Source: Rubrivivax sp. (GTDB lineage: Bacteria > Pseudomonadota > Gammaproteobacteria > Burkholderiales > Burkholderiaceae_C). From it: a stretch of 64,000 nt of DNA. The translations under genes were made by a program, and so were the position numbers. Positions within the stretch are counted from its first letter, which is position 1; each line of letters starts with the position of its first letter. Below the pieces are notes generated by a model. The model did not search any database and was not told where the DNA came from. It was given only the letters and a program-made list of their open reading frames with translations. The stretch is taken from NCBI GenBank assembly GCA_020852865.1, contig JADYZZ010000089.1, positions 1 through 64,000 of the forward strand. The letters run 5' to 3'. This document shows positions 11,412-21,114 of the stretch, one piece after another.

Positions 11412-14351
11412 ATGACTTCATCTACCGTGGGCCGGCCATCGCGCTTCGGGCTGTCGGGGCTGGGGGCGCACGCACTGGCAGCGTGCACCTTGGTGTGTGC
11501 TGGCGTCGTATACGGCGCCGACCACGCCGGCACGCTTCGTGCGGTTCGCGAATCTGTCGAGGCCGGAGAACAGGCAACAGCCGCAGCGGCCCTCGAGCGC
11601 TGCCGCGGGGAGGCCACGCAGCGCGGACGCAGCGAGGGCGTGCAGGTGTCCGGGTGCCTGGCCGAGCTCGGCGCCGCGCTCCAGCGGAATCTGGTCGCCC
11701 CCGGCTCCGAGCTGCCCTACGTGACAGCGTACCGGCTGTCCGTCGCCCGGCTCGATCAAGGCGATTTCGAAGGTGCCGAGATCCTCTTGACGTACAGCAT
11801 CGCCGGCCTCGAGAAGCTCGGCGGCGGCTCCACGCAGGCGCTCAGCTCTTCGATCTCGCAACTCGGTCGTCTGTATCTGCTGTCGGGGCGAGTGGAACCG
11901 GCACTTCGGGAGTTCAACCGCTCGCTCGCCATCCGTCGCGGCACGCTGGGGCCGTTTCATCCCCTGACGGCCGACGCGCTGCATGATCTCTCGTTGCTCC
12001 ACCAGTTCGCCGGGAGGCCACAGCAGGCGCGCCAGTTCGCGCTCGATGCATTGCAGGCGCGTGAGTTGTCGCTCGGGCCATCCCATTCGCTGGTGGCGCG
12101 AAGCCTGTCCCGGTATGCCGTCGCGCTGCTCGGGAGCGGCGAGCACGCACTGGCCGAACGCACGGCGCGGCGGGCGCTGCGGCAAGCCGAGGCGGTGCAT
12201 GGCGGGCAGGACCCGGCCATTGCGAACGCGCTCAGCACCTTGGCGCTCGTCCTGGGCGCTGCCGGCCGGCGCATGGAAGCGCTCCCGCTGCTCGAGCGTG
12301 CGCTCGATGCAATGGGCGGCGGCTCCGGCAGCGACGATCCGCGGATCGCACCCCTGCTCGACGGCCTCGCATCGCTGCAGCTGGGGATCGGCGCGGCCGC
12401 GGCGGCCGAGCGCAACCTGCGGCGCGCTCTGGGTCTGGCGTCGCGCTTTGGCGCCGACACCATCGTCGCGACCAAGGTCAGATTCCTGCTTGCGGAGGCG
12501 CTGCGCCTGCAGGGGCGCAACGATGAAGCCGATTCGCTCCTTCGGCGGGCACTTGGCGCCGCCGAGACGCTCCATGGCGAGGTCCATCCAATCACGGCGG
12601 CGATCTTGCACAGCCTCGCCTTCCTGGCGCTCGAGCGGGGACGCGCGGCCGAGGCCCTGCCGCTGGCGCGTCGTGCCAATGCCTCGCTGCTGGCAGGCGC
12701 ACAGGCGCAGGCGGCGGCAGGTGACGTCCCGTCCGCGCTGGCCCTGCTGCGCTCACGGCGCGAGCACCTGACCTCCCTTGTCGACCTGCTGGGGCGGGTC
12801 GTACAGGCGAACCCATCGGTTCCGGCGCAGCAGCGCGAAGCACTGTTGGACGAGTCGTTCCAGTTGGCCCAGTTGGCACGTTCGAGCGGGACCGGGGTCG
12901 CCGTCGCACGCGCGATGACGCGCCTAGCCCTGGCGGATGAGCAGATTGCGGCGCTCCTGCGCCGCCGCGAGGAGGATATCGCCGCGCGCCGCGCCCTGGA
13001 GCGCGCGTACCAGAGCGACGCTGCCGGGCTGTCGACGCTCGCCCCGTATGGGGCGCTCGATACGCACATGCGGTTGTCGGCGGTCGATCGCCGACTGCGC
13101 GAGGTACAGGCGGCGCTAGCGGCTCGCCATCCCGCGGTCGCCGCCTTCGCGGACTTGTCGCCGGTCGGATCGAGGGAGATCCGCGGGCGCCTGCGCGCAG
13201 GGGAGGCGATGCTGTCCTTTCTCGTAGGCCCGGGCGCGACGCACGCCTGGCTGCTGCGCCAGGATCGTGTGGTGCATGCGCGGTTGGCCGTCTCGGGTAC
13301 CGAACTGGAAGGTCTGGTTGCCCGCCTGCGGCGTTCGCTGGACCTCTCAGCGGGAGAGATCGAACCGTTTCCAGTGACAGTCTCGCACCGACTCTACCGA
13401 AGCCTGCTCCTGCCGTTGCTGCGTGATCTCGACGGCATCACTTCGCTTGCCGTCGTGCCCGACGCAGCGCTCGAGAGCCTGCCGCTGGGCGTGCTGGTCA
13501 TGGACCCGGTCGTCGGCGATGCAGCAACGGACTATCGATCGTTGCGTTGGCTTGGCGATCGTTTCGCCCTGGCGACGCTGCCCTCGGAAGGCGTGCTCAA
13601 GGTGAGCCGGGACACAGCGCACGCGAGTCGTGCGCCCGAGCCGTTCGTCGGGTTCGGCGATCCTTCCTTCGCGGGGCCGCATGGCGCGCAGCGGCGGTCG
13701 GCATCGGCGCTGTTCGCGGAGCGAGGCATCGCGGACCTGCGCGAGCTTGCCCGACTCGCGCCGCTGCCCGAGTCGGGCGACGAGATCCGGGCGATGTCCG
13801 AGACGCTCGGCGCAGACCAGCGCTACGTCTTCCTGCGCGAGCGCGCGACGGAGCGGCAACTGCGCGCGCTGGATCTTTCGCGCTTTCGCGTCATCGCGCT
13901 GGCGACGCACGGCCTCGTGAGCGGTGACTTCGACGGCCTTGCCGAGCCGGCTCTGGCGCTGACGCCGCCGACGACCGCCTCGGAGACCGACGACGGGCTG
14001 TTGACCGCAAGCGAGATCGTGGCCCTGAAACTCGACGCCGATCTCGTCGTCCTCTCCGCCTGCAACACGGCTGCCGCCGACGGCACCCCGGGTGCCGAGG
14101 GCCTGTCCGGGCTGGCCAAGGCGTTCTTCTCGGCGGGAAGTCGGTCCTTGCTGGTCTCGCACTGGCCGGTCGATTCGCTCTCGGCGACGCAGCTGACGAC
14201 CGGCATGTTGCGGGTGCGAGCCGAGGATCCTTCGTTGTCCCTCCCCGAGGCGCTGCGTCGCTCGAGCCAGACGCTGCGCCTGAAATCTGCCGACCGTCGG
14301 CATGCTCATCCGGCGTTCTGGGCGCCTTTCGTCATGGTCGGGTCTCCCTGA
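11412..14351 (+). CDS. exported TPR-CHAT protease-like protein
   Basis: This 979-residue protein begins with a signal peptide (basic MTSSTVGRPSRFG, hydrophobic core, cleavage near VVYGA-DH). Residues ~70-440 carry tetratricopeptide repeats of the kinesin-light-chain type (ALREFNRSLAIRRGTLGPFHP, ALPLLERALDAMGG, ADSLLRRALGAAETLHGEVHP). A helical linker follows, then a C-terminal CHAT domain from about residue 650. The caspase-like dyad is present: His833 in LATHGLV and Cys884 in VLSACNTA, so it looks catalytically competent. CHAT proteases cleave partner proteins; substrates of exported TPR-CHAT proteins are mostly unknown. A Sel1-repeat gene follows at once. The role is undetermined. Confidence 0.88.
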   Translation: MTSSTVGRPSRFGLSGLGAHALAACTLVCAGVVYGADHAGTLRAVRESVEAGEQATAAAALERCRGEATQRGRSEGVQVSGCLAELGAALQRNLVAPGSELPYVTAYRLSVARLDQGDFEGAEILLTYSIAGLEKLGGGSTQALSSSISQLGRLYLLSGRVEPALREFNRSLAIRRGTLGPFHPLTADALHDLSLLHQFAGRPQQARQFALDALQARELSLGPSHSLVARSLSRYAVALLGSGEHALAERTARRALRQAEAVHGGQDPAIANALSTLALVLGAAGRRMEALPLLERALDAMGGGSGSDDPRIAPLLDGLASLQLGIGAAAAAERNLRRALGLASRFGADTIVATKVRFLLAEALRLQGRNDEADSLLRRALGAAETLHGEVHPITAAILHSLAFLALERGRAAEALPLARRANASLLAGAQAQAAAGDVPSALALLRSRREHLTSLVDLLGRVVQANPSVPAQQREALLDESFQLAQLARSSGTGVAVARAMTRLALADEQIAALLRRREEDIAARRALERAYQSDAAGLSTLAPYGALDTHMRLSAVDRRLREVQAALAARHPAVAAFADLSPVGSREIRGRLRAGEAMLSFLVGPGATHAWLLRQDRVVHARLAVSGTELEGLVARLRRSLDLSAGEIEPFPVTVSHRLYRSLLLPLLRDLDGITSLAVVPDAALESLPLGVLVMDPVVGDAATDYRSLRWLGDRFALATLPSEGVLKVSRDTAHASRAPEPFVGFGDPSFAGPHGAQRRSASALFAERGIADLRELARLAPLPESGDEIRAMSETLGADQRYVFLRERATERQLRALDLSRFRVIALATHGLVSGDFDGLAEPALALTPPTTASETDDGLLTASEIVALKLDADLVVLSACNTAAADGTPGAEGLSGLAKAFFSAGSRSLLVSHWPVDSLSATQLTTGMLRVRAEDPSLSLPEALRRSSQTLRLKSADRRHAHPAFWAPFVMVGSP

Positions 14352-14533
14352 TGCTGCGCCGCGGGGGATGTCGACCGATGAGAACAGGTCTGCGCGCCGT
14401 TGGCGCGAGCGATGCCGCCAGGCATGGCTGCGCTCGGCGCCTTGCTCCCGACCCGCGTCGATGGCGGTCATCGTGTTCCGTGATCCCCGCGCCGGGGCAC
14501 CGGGCGCGCGGGCAGGTGCTCGGAGGAGGTCGT

Positions 14534-15697
14534 ATGGGCACCGCGATGAGTCGGATCGCCAGCGTGCTGTTCGCCATCATGCCCTTGGCGGTCATGCCCG
14601 CCGGGCTGTCGGGCGATCGGGCGGTCGACGAGGCTGCCAAGGCCGTGATCGGCTTCGGCCTCCTGGCCAAGAGCGGCGATCCGGAGATCATTCTGCCGCT
14701 CGGTGCGATGGTGCCTCCCCAGACGACACCGGAGGCGATGGCGGCGACATTGCTCGAGATGTTCGGGTCGCAGATGGCCGAGCCGACACGGCTTGCCGCG
14801 GAGGGCGGCGATGCGCGCGCCCAATACCGACTCGCGTTCTACTTCGAGTACGGATTGGCCGGGTTCGAACGCGACGCTGGTGCGGCGGCCAAGTGGTATC
14901 GCCGGGCAGCCGAACAGGAGTTCGAGCCCGCGCGGTTCCAATTGGCAACCGCCTATCTCACAGGGGCGCTGCTTGTACCGAGAGACCCGGCGCAAGCGGC
15001 GTCGCTGTATCGCCTTTCGGCCGAGAGAGGCTACGCGCCTGCCCAACGTGCGCTCGGCGACCTGCTCGAGAACGGAGTCGGCGTGAAGCGAGACCCGGCG
15101 GAAGCGGAGCAGTGGTACCGCCGGGCCGCCGACGCTGGCGTCCGGCAGGCGATGGTGATGCTCGGCGCCAAGATGCTGGTCGGCAGCGGTGGCGCCACCG
15201 ACGAGGCGCAGGCGGCCAGCTGGGCACGCAAGGCCGCGCAACGCGGTCACCCGGGTGGGCAAGCCCTGCTGTGCTTCCTGTATCACTCGGGGCGTGGCGT
15301 GCCGCGTGACTTCGGCGAGGCCTACCGCTGGTGTCAGCTTGCACCTGGTGAAGTCCTGGCGCAGAAGGTGCTGGGTCTGATGCACCTCGCCGGCCAGGGC
15401 GTGGCGAGGGACGCGGTCAAAGCGGCCGACTGGTACCGCAGGGCGGCGGCCAGCGGCGACGCAGAGGCGCTAAGTCGCTTGGCAGGGCTTTATGCCAATG
15501 GCATCGGCGTCGAGCGCGATCCGGCGCTTGCCTGGGCCCTGTACGAACAGTCGTCGCGTCGCGGCAATCTGAAGGCGATGCTCGACCGTGACCGCGTGGG
15601 CGGTTCGATGAGCGAACCTGAACGCATGCGTGCCCGCGCCATCGCCGAGAGTTGGAAGCCCGAGATGATTCTGCCGGACGGCGGTAGACGGCGCTGA
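14534..15697 (+). CDS. Sel1-repeat (SLR) exported protein
   Basis: This 387-residue protein is made of Sel1-like repeats from about residue 90 to 365: AAKWYRRAAEQEFEPARFQL, AASLYRLSAERGYAPAQRAL, AEQWYRRAADAGVRQAMVML, ASWARKAAQRGHPGGQALL, AADWYRRAAASGDAEALSRL and ALYEQSSRRGN. The N-terminus (MSRIASVLFAIMPLAVMPAGLSG) looks like a signal peptide. The start at 14534 has a strong GGAGGAGG ribosome site 4 bp upstream; the frame is open for 180 bp further upstream, but those codons look non-coding. SLR proteins act as scaffolds or regulators of signalling and envelope complexes. Its place directly behind the TPR-CHAT gene suggests a partner or substrate relation; this is inference. Confidence 0.85.
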   Translation: MGTAMSRIASVLFAIMPLAVMPAGLSGDRAVDEAAKAVIGFGLLAKSGDPEIILPLGAMVPPQTTPEAMAATLLEMFGSQMAEPTRLAAEGGDARAQYRLAFYFEYGLAGFERDAGAAAKWYRRAAEQEFEPARFQLATAYLTGALLVPRDPAQAASLYRLSAERGYAPAQRALGDLLENGVGVKRDPAEAEQWYRRAADAGVRQAMVMLGAKMLVGSGGATDEAQAASWARKAAQRGHPGGQALLCFLYHSGRGVPRDFGEAYRWCQLAPGEVLAQKVLGLMHLAGQGVARDAVKAADWYRRAAASGDAEALSRLAGLYANGIGVERDPALAWALYEQSSRRGNLKAMLDRDRVGGSMSEPERMRARAIAESWKPEMILPDGGRRR

Positions 15698-16050
15698 GCC
15701 GTCGCCAACACCCCGCAGGGGCGTGCCGACTGCCATGCCCGGACCCGGACGCGGCGGGAGCAGCTGCGGAAGGATCCCCTCCATGACGGCGCACGGCGCG
15801 GCGCGGGCACGACGCACGCTGTGCCGTTGGGGCCTGCTCGCGACCAGGGTCGCCGCAGCGGCGATGCTCGGAAAGCGCCCCGGAGAGGCGCGAGCAAGCC
15901 CTGGAGAACATCCCGAAGTGCTCGCGAAGCGCCCACGAAGCGCTCGACCCGTAGTCTCCTTCGTACGCCGGGGTCGAGCACGCCGTGTGCAGGCGGACCC
16001 CGCAAGCGCGTAACGCGGTCGGCAGGAACCGCACAACCGGGAGATCCGCC
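15698..16050. other. 353-bp intergenic region
   Basis: The region lies between the Sel1-repeat gene and the lipoprotein gene. An open frame of 96 codons (15723-16013) has arginine/alanine-rich, non-globular composition and no ribosome site, so I do not call it a gene. No terminator hairpin with a T-run was seen. The lipoprotein gene probably has its own promoter here. Confidence 0.5.
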
Positions 16051-17262
16051 ATGAGTCAGATCGTCAATCGTCGCCGGCCGGAGCAAACCCGGCCAGCTAG
16101 GCCGAATCGCAAGCCTCGCATGCCTGGCCTGCGGCGCAACATGCTGGCCGTGATGCTCGCCATGCTGGGCGCCCTGACGGCCTGCGGTGGCGGGGGCAGC
16201 GATCAGTCCTCGAATTCGGGTGACGCGGTCTCCGGCCCGGGGGCCGCGAACCCGGCGCCTGCATCGCCTTCGTCCCCTGCTCCGGGTCCGTTGGGGCCGT
16301 CCGAACTCGGCAAGGTGATGCTCTATCTGGCCACCAGCGAGAGCGGAAGTACCTACGACCCATACAGCGGCGTCACGATCCAGCACGCCGGGCTGAGCGT
16401 GTTCCGCTTCGTGCCTGCGATCAACCGCATCAACCAGGTGGCCTGGGGTTCCAGCGCCAGCTACGCCGCCGACACGCTCGCACCGTACACGGTCGACGAC
16501 CGGTTGTTCTTCCGCAGCGGCTCGCCCGGTCCCGAGATCCCGGGCATCCAGCGCTGGAGCGAGGCCGATCCGCTCGCGACGACCAATCAGTTCTTCGCCG
16601 GCCAGTTGATCCAGGAAGGGGCGATCCGGCGCGGCTGCAGCGCGGTGGTCGGCCAACGCTACTTCTTCGAGGGCAACACGGCCAGCGATCTGTTCAACCG
16701 CACCTACTACGGCGAGCTGCGCGTCGTCACGCTGGGCGCCGGCGCCGCCGCTTCAATGCTGCTGCTGCCGCGCGCCGACCGCGACCGCTGCCGCGGCAAT
16801 CTGCATTCCGCCGGCGGCAAGCTCTACGACGCCGAATTCGACGGTACGCGCGGTCTGATGCAGTTGCATCGTCGCAGCCTGGACAACGGGCGCATCGTCG
16901 AGACCGTACCGCTCGCGATCACCGACAGCGCCTCCTGGGGCCCCTGCGGCAGCGCGATCGACTGCGGCTACAAGTTCGCGTTCGACGACGGCGTGGCGTA
17001 CTTCGCGCGCAAGCGCATCGGCGACCAGCGCGTGCAACTTTGGCGCTACCGCTTTGGCGGACCGGCCGCGATCGAGCTCGTGTACGAGACCACGCTGAGC
17101 GGCTTCGATCTCAACTACATGGACTCGGACGATGGCTACGTGATGCTGGCCCACGGACCCGGCCAGAAAGTGCTGGTGATCGACACCTTGGGCGCAAAGG
17201 CCGAGCTGTACGCCACGCCATTCAAGTTCTTCGACCCGCAGATCCTGATCTTGCGCCGCTGA
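16051..17262 (+). CDS. predicted outer-membrane/periplasmic lipoprotein, unknown function
   Basis: This 403-residue protein carries a lipoprotein signal: a basic N-region (RRRPEQTRPARPNRKPR), hydrophobic MLAVMLAMLGALTA and a lipidated Cys45 followed by GGGGSDQSSN, then a Pro/Ala/Ser linker to about residue 85. The remaining ~310 residues are rich in beta-strand-like segments with aromatic and Gly turns (VMLYLATSESG, LSVFRFVPAINR, DDRLFFRSGSPG, VAYFARKRIGDQRVQLWRYRFGG, DDGYVMLAHGPGQKVLVIDTLG), compatible with a beta-propeller-like fold, which is inference. A GGGAG site precedes the ATG; translation from residue 31 would also give a valid lipoprotein. I do not recognise a family. Confidence 0.75.
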   Translation: MSQIVNRRRPEQTRPARPNRKPRMPGLRRNMLAVMLAMLGALTACGGGGSDQSSNSGDAVSGPGAANPAPASPSSPAPGPLGPSELGKVMLYLATSESGSTYDPYSGVTIQHAGLSVFRFVPAINRINQVAWGSSASYAADTLAPYTVDDRLFFRSGSPGPEIPGIQRWSEADPLATTNQFFAGQLIQEGAIRRGCSAVVGQRYFFEGNTASDLFNRTYYGELRVVTLGAGAAASMLLLPRADRDRCRGNLHSAGGKLYDAEFDGTRGLMQLHRRSLDNGRIVETVPLAITDSASWGPCGSAIDCGYKFAFDDGVAYFARKRIGDQRVQLWRYRFGGPAAIELVYETTLSGFDLNYMDSDDGYVMLAHGPGQKVLVIDTLGAKAELYATPFKFFDPQILILRR

Positions 17263-17268
17263 GAGGCG

Positions 17269-17538
17269 ATGCCACTCGAAGCGCAGGAGTCGCGCGAAGT
17301 GAGCGCATTGCGCATCTACATCGTCGAGGTGGTCGGCGCAGCGCAGGCGGACGGCAGCGTCGTCCAGGCCAAGGCGCGGGCCGTCGAGGACGAACGGGTG
17401 CACGAATTCGCCAGCCTGGGCGAGCTGGCCGACTTTCTGAGTCGTGGCGTGGCGGCCGCCGAACCGCTGCCGCAGGGTGCGTTCGAGCGTGGCGCCCGGG
17501 CGAGCGACGCAGGGGGAGACCACATGCCCGCGGGTTGA
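17269..17538 (+). CDS. small hypothetical protein (89 aa)
   Basis: This 89-residue protein starts 7 bp after the lipoprotein stop, with a GAGAGG ribosome site overlapping that stop, which supports translation as the second gene of an operon. The middle has an alternating beta-strand pattern (ALRIYIVEVVG, VVQAKARAVEDERVHEF) followed by a helix (ASLGELADFLSRG). No signal peptide or membrane segment is seen. The C-terminal 25 residues look disordered. I do not recognise it. Short proteins with such a strand-strand-helix pattern often accompany a larger partner, here possibly the lipoprotein. Confidence 0.6.
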   Translation: MPLEAQESREVSALRIYIVEVVGAAQADGSVVQAKARAVEDERVHEFASLGELADFLSRGVAAAEPLPQGAFERGARASDAGGDHMPAG

Positions 17539-17626
17539 CGCGCGCGGCGGGAGCGCCTGGCACGGCCCGGTCGCGCCGCCAGGAGAACGGCAGGACCGTG
17601 CCGATCGGCTCGGTCGCGCGAACCGC

Positions 17627-20600
17627 TCACGAGGCGAGGTAGGCGTCGAGTCTTTCGCGCGCCCAGGCCAGCGGACAGGCATCGCGTGTGTTCGGCGCGC
17701 TTGTTGCGGGCGCGCCAGCGGTCATGTCGTCCAGGCCTGGGGTCACCGCTGCGGGCTCGATCCGGCGCCGCAGCTGGAGCGGCAGGCCGCGCAGCGCGTC
17801 TTCGCGGTCGAGCGCGCTCAGCCCCGGCCGCGCGTCGGCGAGCCGCAGCGCGCGGCCGGCGTCGTCGAGCGCACCGCGTTCGGCCGACCAGCGCGCAAAC
17901 ACGGCCAGCCAGCGCAACTCGAGCGCCGGCGAGCGCAGTTCATGCACGTTCGCCAGCGCGGCACGCAGGAGCGCTGCGGCGGCCGCGAACGCGCCGCGCC
18001 CGCCTTCGAGCACCGCCTGCCACAGCGCGCACTCGATCGCGATGACCTTGCCGCCATGTGACTGCGCCTCGTGCGCCGCCTGCTCGAGCCAGCGTCGTGC
18101 CGTCTCGGTCTGCCCGTCCTCGAGATCCAGCACGCCAGGTTGACGAGAACGAAGGGTCGCACCGAACGCAGCTGATGCCGCTCGCACAGTGCCAGCGCCT
18201 CGGCCAGGCGCGCATGCGCGTGCTCGCGCGCGTCGAGCGCGCGTGCCGCATTGGCGGCGTTGTTGAGCGTGTTGGCCAGGCTGGCCGGCGTGCGCAGGCT
18301 GCGATCGCCTGCGAGCGAGCGCTCGTACAGCGCGACGGCCTGGGCGTAGTTGCCGAGTGCCGTCTCGACCATCGCAAGGTTGCCGATGAAGACCGCGGCG
18401 CCCGGCGTGTCGTTGTCGCGTTCGGCGCGTCGCAGCGCCTGCGCAAAGCAGGGCTGGGCCTCGCGGAAGCGGCCACGCAGCCACAGGCTGAGGCCGAGCG
18501 TGTTGAGATTGGCCTTGACGGCGCGGCCGTCGCGCAGGCGCTGCGCCAAGCGCAGCCCGCGGCGCGCGCTGCTCTCGGCGCCCTCGAGCTCGCCGGCCCG
18601 GTACTGCAGCGTCGCGAGCGCGCGCAGGCAGTGGCAGAGCGCGGCTGCGCCGGCAAGATCTCCGTCACGCGCGCAGGCCTCAAAGGCCCCGAAGGCATCG
18701 ACTCCGCCCGCGAGCAGGATCATCCCTTCGGCCCACAGTCCCTGGCCCTCGAAGTACAGCATCAGCGCGCGCGCGCTGCGCGATACCAGCTCCCCCTGGC
18801 GCTGCGCCAGCGCCCAGGCCCAGGCGGAGCGCAGGTGGACCATCGAGCGCTCGATGTCGCGCCAACGCGTGGAACCGGCGGACTCGCCCAGGCGTTCGAG
18901 CCAGCGCGCGACATGCTCGGCATGGCGCTGGCGCACGATGTCCGGGACGCCCGCGCGCGCCAGCGCGCACTGCCGGATCAGCGGATGCAGGCCGAATCGG
19001 CCACTGTCCTGTGCTTGCAGCAGCGATTTGTCCGCCAGCGCGGCGAGTACGGGCAGCGCCACCTCGGCGACCTGGCGTGCCATCTCCAGGTCGCAGGCGT
19101 CGGGCAGCGCCGCCAGCTGCACCAGAGCCGCACGTTCATCGTCCGACAGACGCCGCCAGGAGATGTCGAAGCTGTCGTCCAGGCCGCCGGCGCCGCGGCC
19201 GGCGAGGAGTTCGCCGGAGCGTTCGATCTCGTCGGCAATCTGCGCCGCCGGCAGCAGACGCGCCCAGGGTGCGGCAATCTCGATCGCGAGCGGCAGGCCC
19301 TGTACCGCGTGCAGCAGCCGCACCACGCCGGCGGCCTGCGCCTCGAAATCGAACGCCGGCGCGTGCATGCGCGCGCGCAACTCGAACAGCCGCACGGCGT
19401 CGAAGCTGCGCAGGACATCCGTCTCCTGCTCGTCGATGTCTGGCAGCGGCAGGCCTTGCAGCGGCAGCAGCCATTCGCCGTCGATGCCCAGCCGCTCACG
19501 CGAGGTGACCAGCAGCTTCAAGCCGGGACAGGCGACAAGCAGGTCGTGCAACGCCGCCGCCGCGCCTTCGACCTGTTCGACGTTGTCCAGCACGGCGAGT
19601 ACCGAGCGCGCTCCGATGCCGTGAGCGATCTGCAACCACAGCGCCAGCTCGCCGCGCAATGCGAGTTCGAGCGCTGCGGCCAGTCGCTGCCCGAGCTGGG
19701 CCGCGTCGTTCAGGCCGGCGCCGCTGATCCAGTAGGCGCCCCCCATGAAACGCGGTGCGAGTTCGGCGACTGCACGCCGCGCCAGCCGCGTCTTGCCGAT
19801 CCCTCCGGGGCCCGTGATCGTCAGCAGGCGGCACGCGGGCCGCGCGAGCAGGTCGCGCAGCTGCAGTACCTCGACACGGCGGCCGACGAAAGCGTCGTCC
19901 GCGGTCGGCGTCGGCCCTGCCGATGGTCGTGCCTGCGCAGCGCCTTGCGCCGCCGCGGGCGCGCCGACGTCCGTGCCGCTTGGTGCGAGCAGGCATTGGC
20001 GTGCGCGGCGCAGCGCGGCGCTGGGCTCCAGGCCCAGCGAGTCGGCCAGCCGCCGCTCGTGTTCATCGAGGACACGCAGTGCCGCCCCGCGTTGGCCAAG
20101 CACCGAGCGCAACGCCACCAGCGCGCCGACGGCCTCGTCGTCGAGTGGATCGGCAGCCACAAGCCGTTCGCAGCGCGCCGCCGCCGATGCCAGTTCGCCG
20201 GCGCGTCCGACTTCGGCGGCCAGGTCGGGCCCCGGCCCAGCGGCGCGCACGGCAGCCTCATCGAGCGCGCCGGTGCCGACCCCGGCCAAACGTTGGATGC
20301 TGCGCAGCATCGCTGCGCGCCAGCGCTGCTGCAGCCGCGTGCGCTCGTCCTGCAGCCATTCGCGCGCAGCCGAACCCAGACCCGGCTCGAGTCCCTGCAG
20401 CAGGGGTGCGCCATAGATCTGCACCACCTCCTCGTCGGATGCAGCCGCGCAGGCTGCCTCGAAGCGTCGAACATCGCTGTCGACGAGCCAGCGCAGCAAC
20501 TCGCCCTGCACTTCGAGTCCGTCGCCGGCGATCTCGCGCGCCTGCACCAGCACCTTGCGCAGGTTCTTTCGCGCCAGCGCCGGCTCGTGTTCGGGCCAGA

Positions 20601-20772
20601 GCCAACTGGCCAGCTCGGCGCGTGGCACCCATGCGCAGCGGCAGGCCAGGAAGGCCAAGGCCTGGTACGGCCGCTGGGGCCGGAACAAATGCGCCGGGCC
20701 GCCCTGGGGGTTCAGTTGCGGCGTACCGAACAGCCGCAGTGCTGGCTGGGACGCAGGGACAAGGCTCGGCAT
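17627..20772 (-). CDS. BTAD/STAND-ATPase/TPR transcriptional regulator, frameshifted
   Basis: This is a SARP-like regulator of about 1048 residues. The N-terminus has an OmpR-type segment followed by a bacterial transcriptional activator (BTAD) domain ([59 protein letters not shown]). Next comes an NB-ARC/AAA ATPase with Walker [14 protein letters not shown] near residue 320 and [13 protein letters not shown] as Walker B, then [12 protein letters not shown] repeats fill the C-terminal half. The frame breaks near 18137: [10 protein letters not shown] reads on as noise, while the neighbouring frame resumes exactly with [18 protein letters not shown] and continues to the stop ERLDAYLAS at 17627. 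One missing base restores a continuous protein. It is either a sequencing error or a recent inactivation. Confidence 0.78.
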
Positions 20773-21114
20773 CGCGTTCCGGAGATGTGCGTTCAATGCC
20801 GTCTTCGGGCGGGCGCTTGCCATCCCGCCAGCGTCTCCGGCGCCGGCCGCCGAGCGCGTTGCCCGTGTCCGGCCGCGGTCTCTTCGGCTATGGCCCGGCG
20901 CGACGGCCCAGGCGGCCACCGCATTGCCGCGCCAGCGTCCCGGCCCGGTCGCAACTCCGGCTCATGCATCTCCGCCCTGGACGGATCGGTGGGTCGCATC
21001 GGGACCGTTCGCAGCGCTGCATCAGGGGCGGTGCACCGTGACTCCGCCCCAGCGTTGGAATTGAACCACATGCCAGCGCGCCGTCCAACCCCAGGATGCC
21101 GGCCGCCTTGCGCG
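20773..21114. other. 342-bp intergenic region
   Basis: This lies between two minus-strand genes, upstream of the STAND regulator and downstream of the SMP-30-like gene. Open frames here are arginine-rich and lack ribosome sites. I see no terminator, repeat or RNA gene. Confidence 0.5.

Noticed and set aside
15723-16013. A 96-codon plus-strand open frame between the Sel1 and lipoprotein genes
   Set aside because: Arg/Ala-rich, no ribosome site, no hydrophobic or domain pattern, and not coupled to either neighbour.
11412-20772. A known antiphage system (CHAT/gasdermin or Craspase type)
   Set aside because: The CHAT protein is exported, and no gasdermin, Cas gene or nuclease is present; the STAND protein carries a BTAD transcription domain rather than an effector domain.
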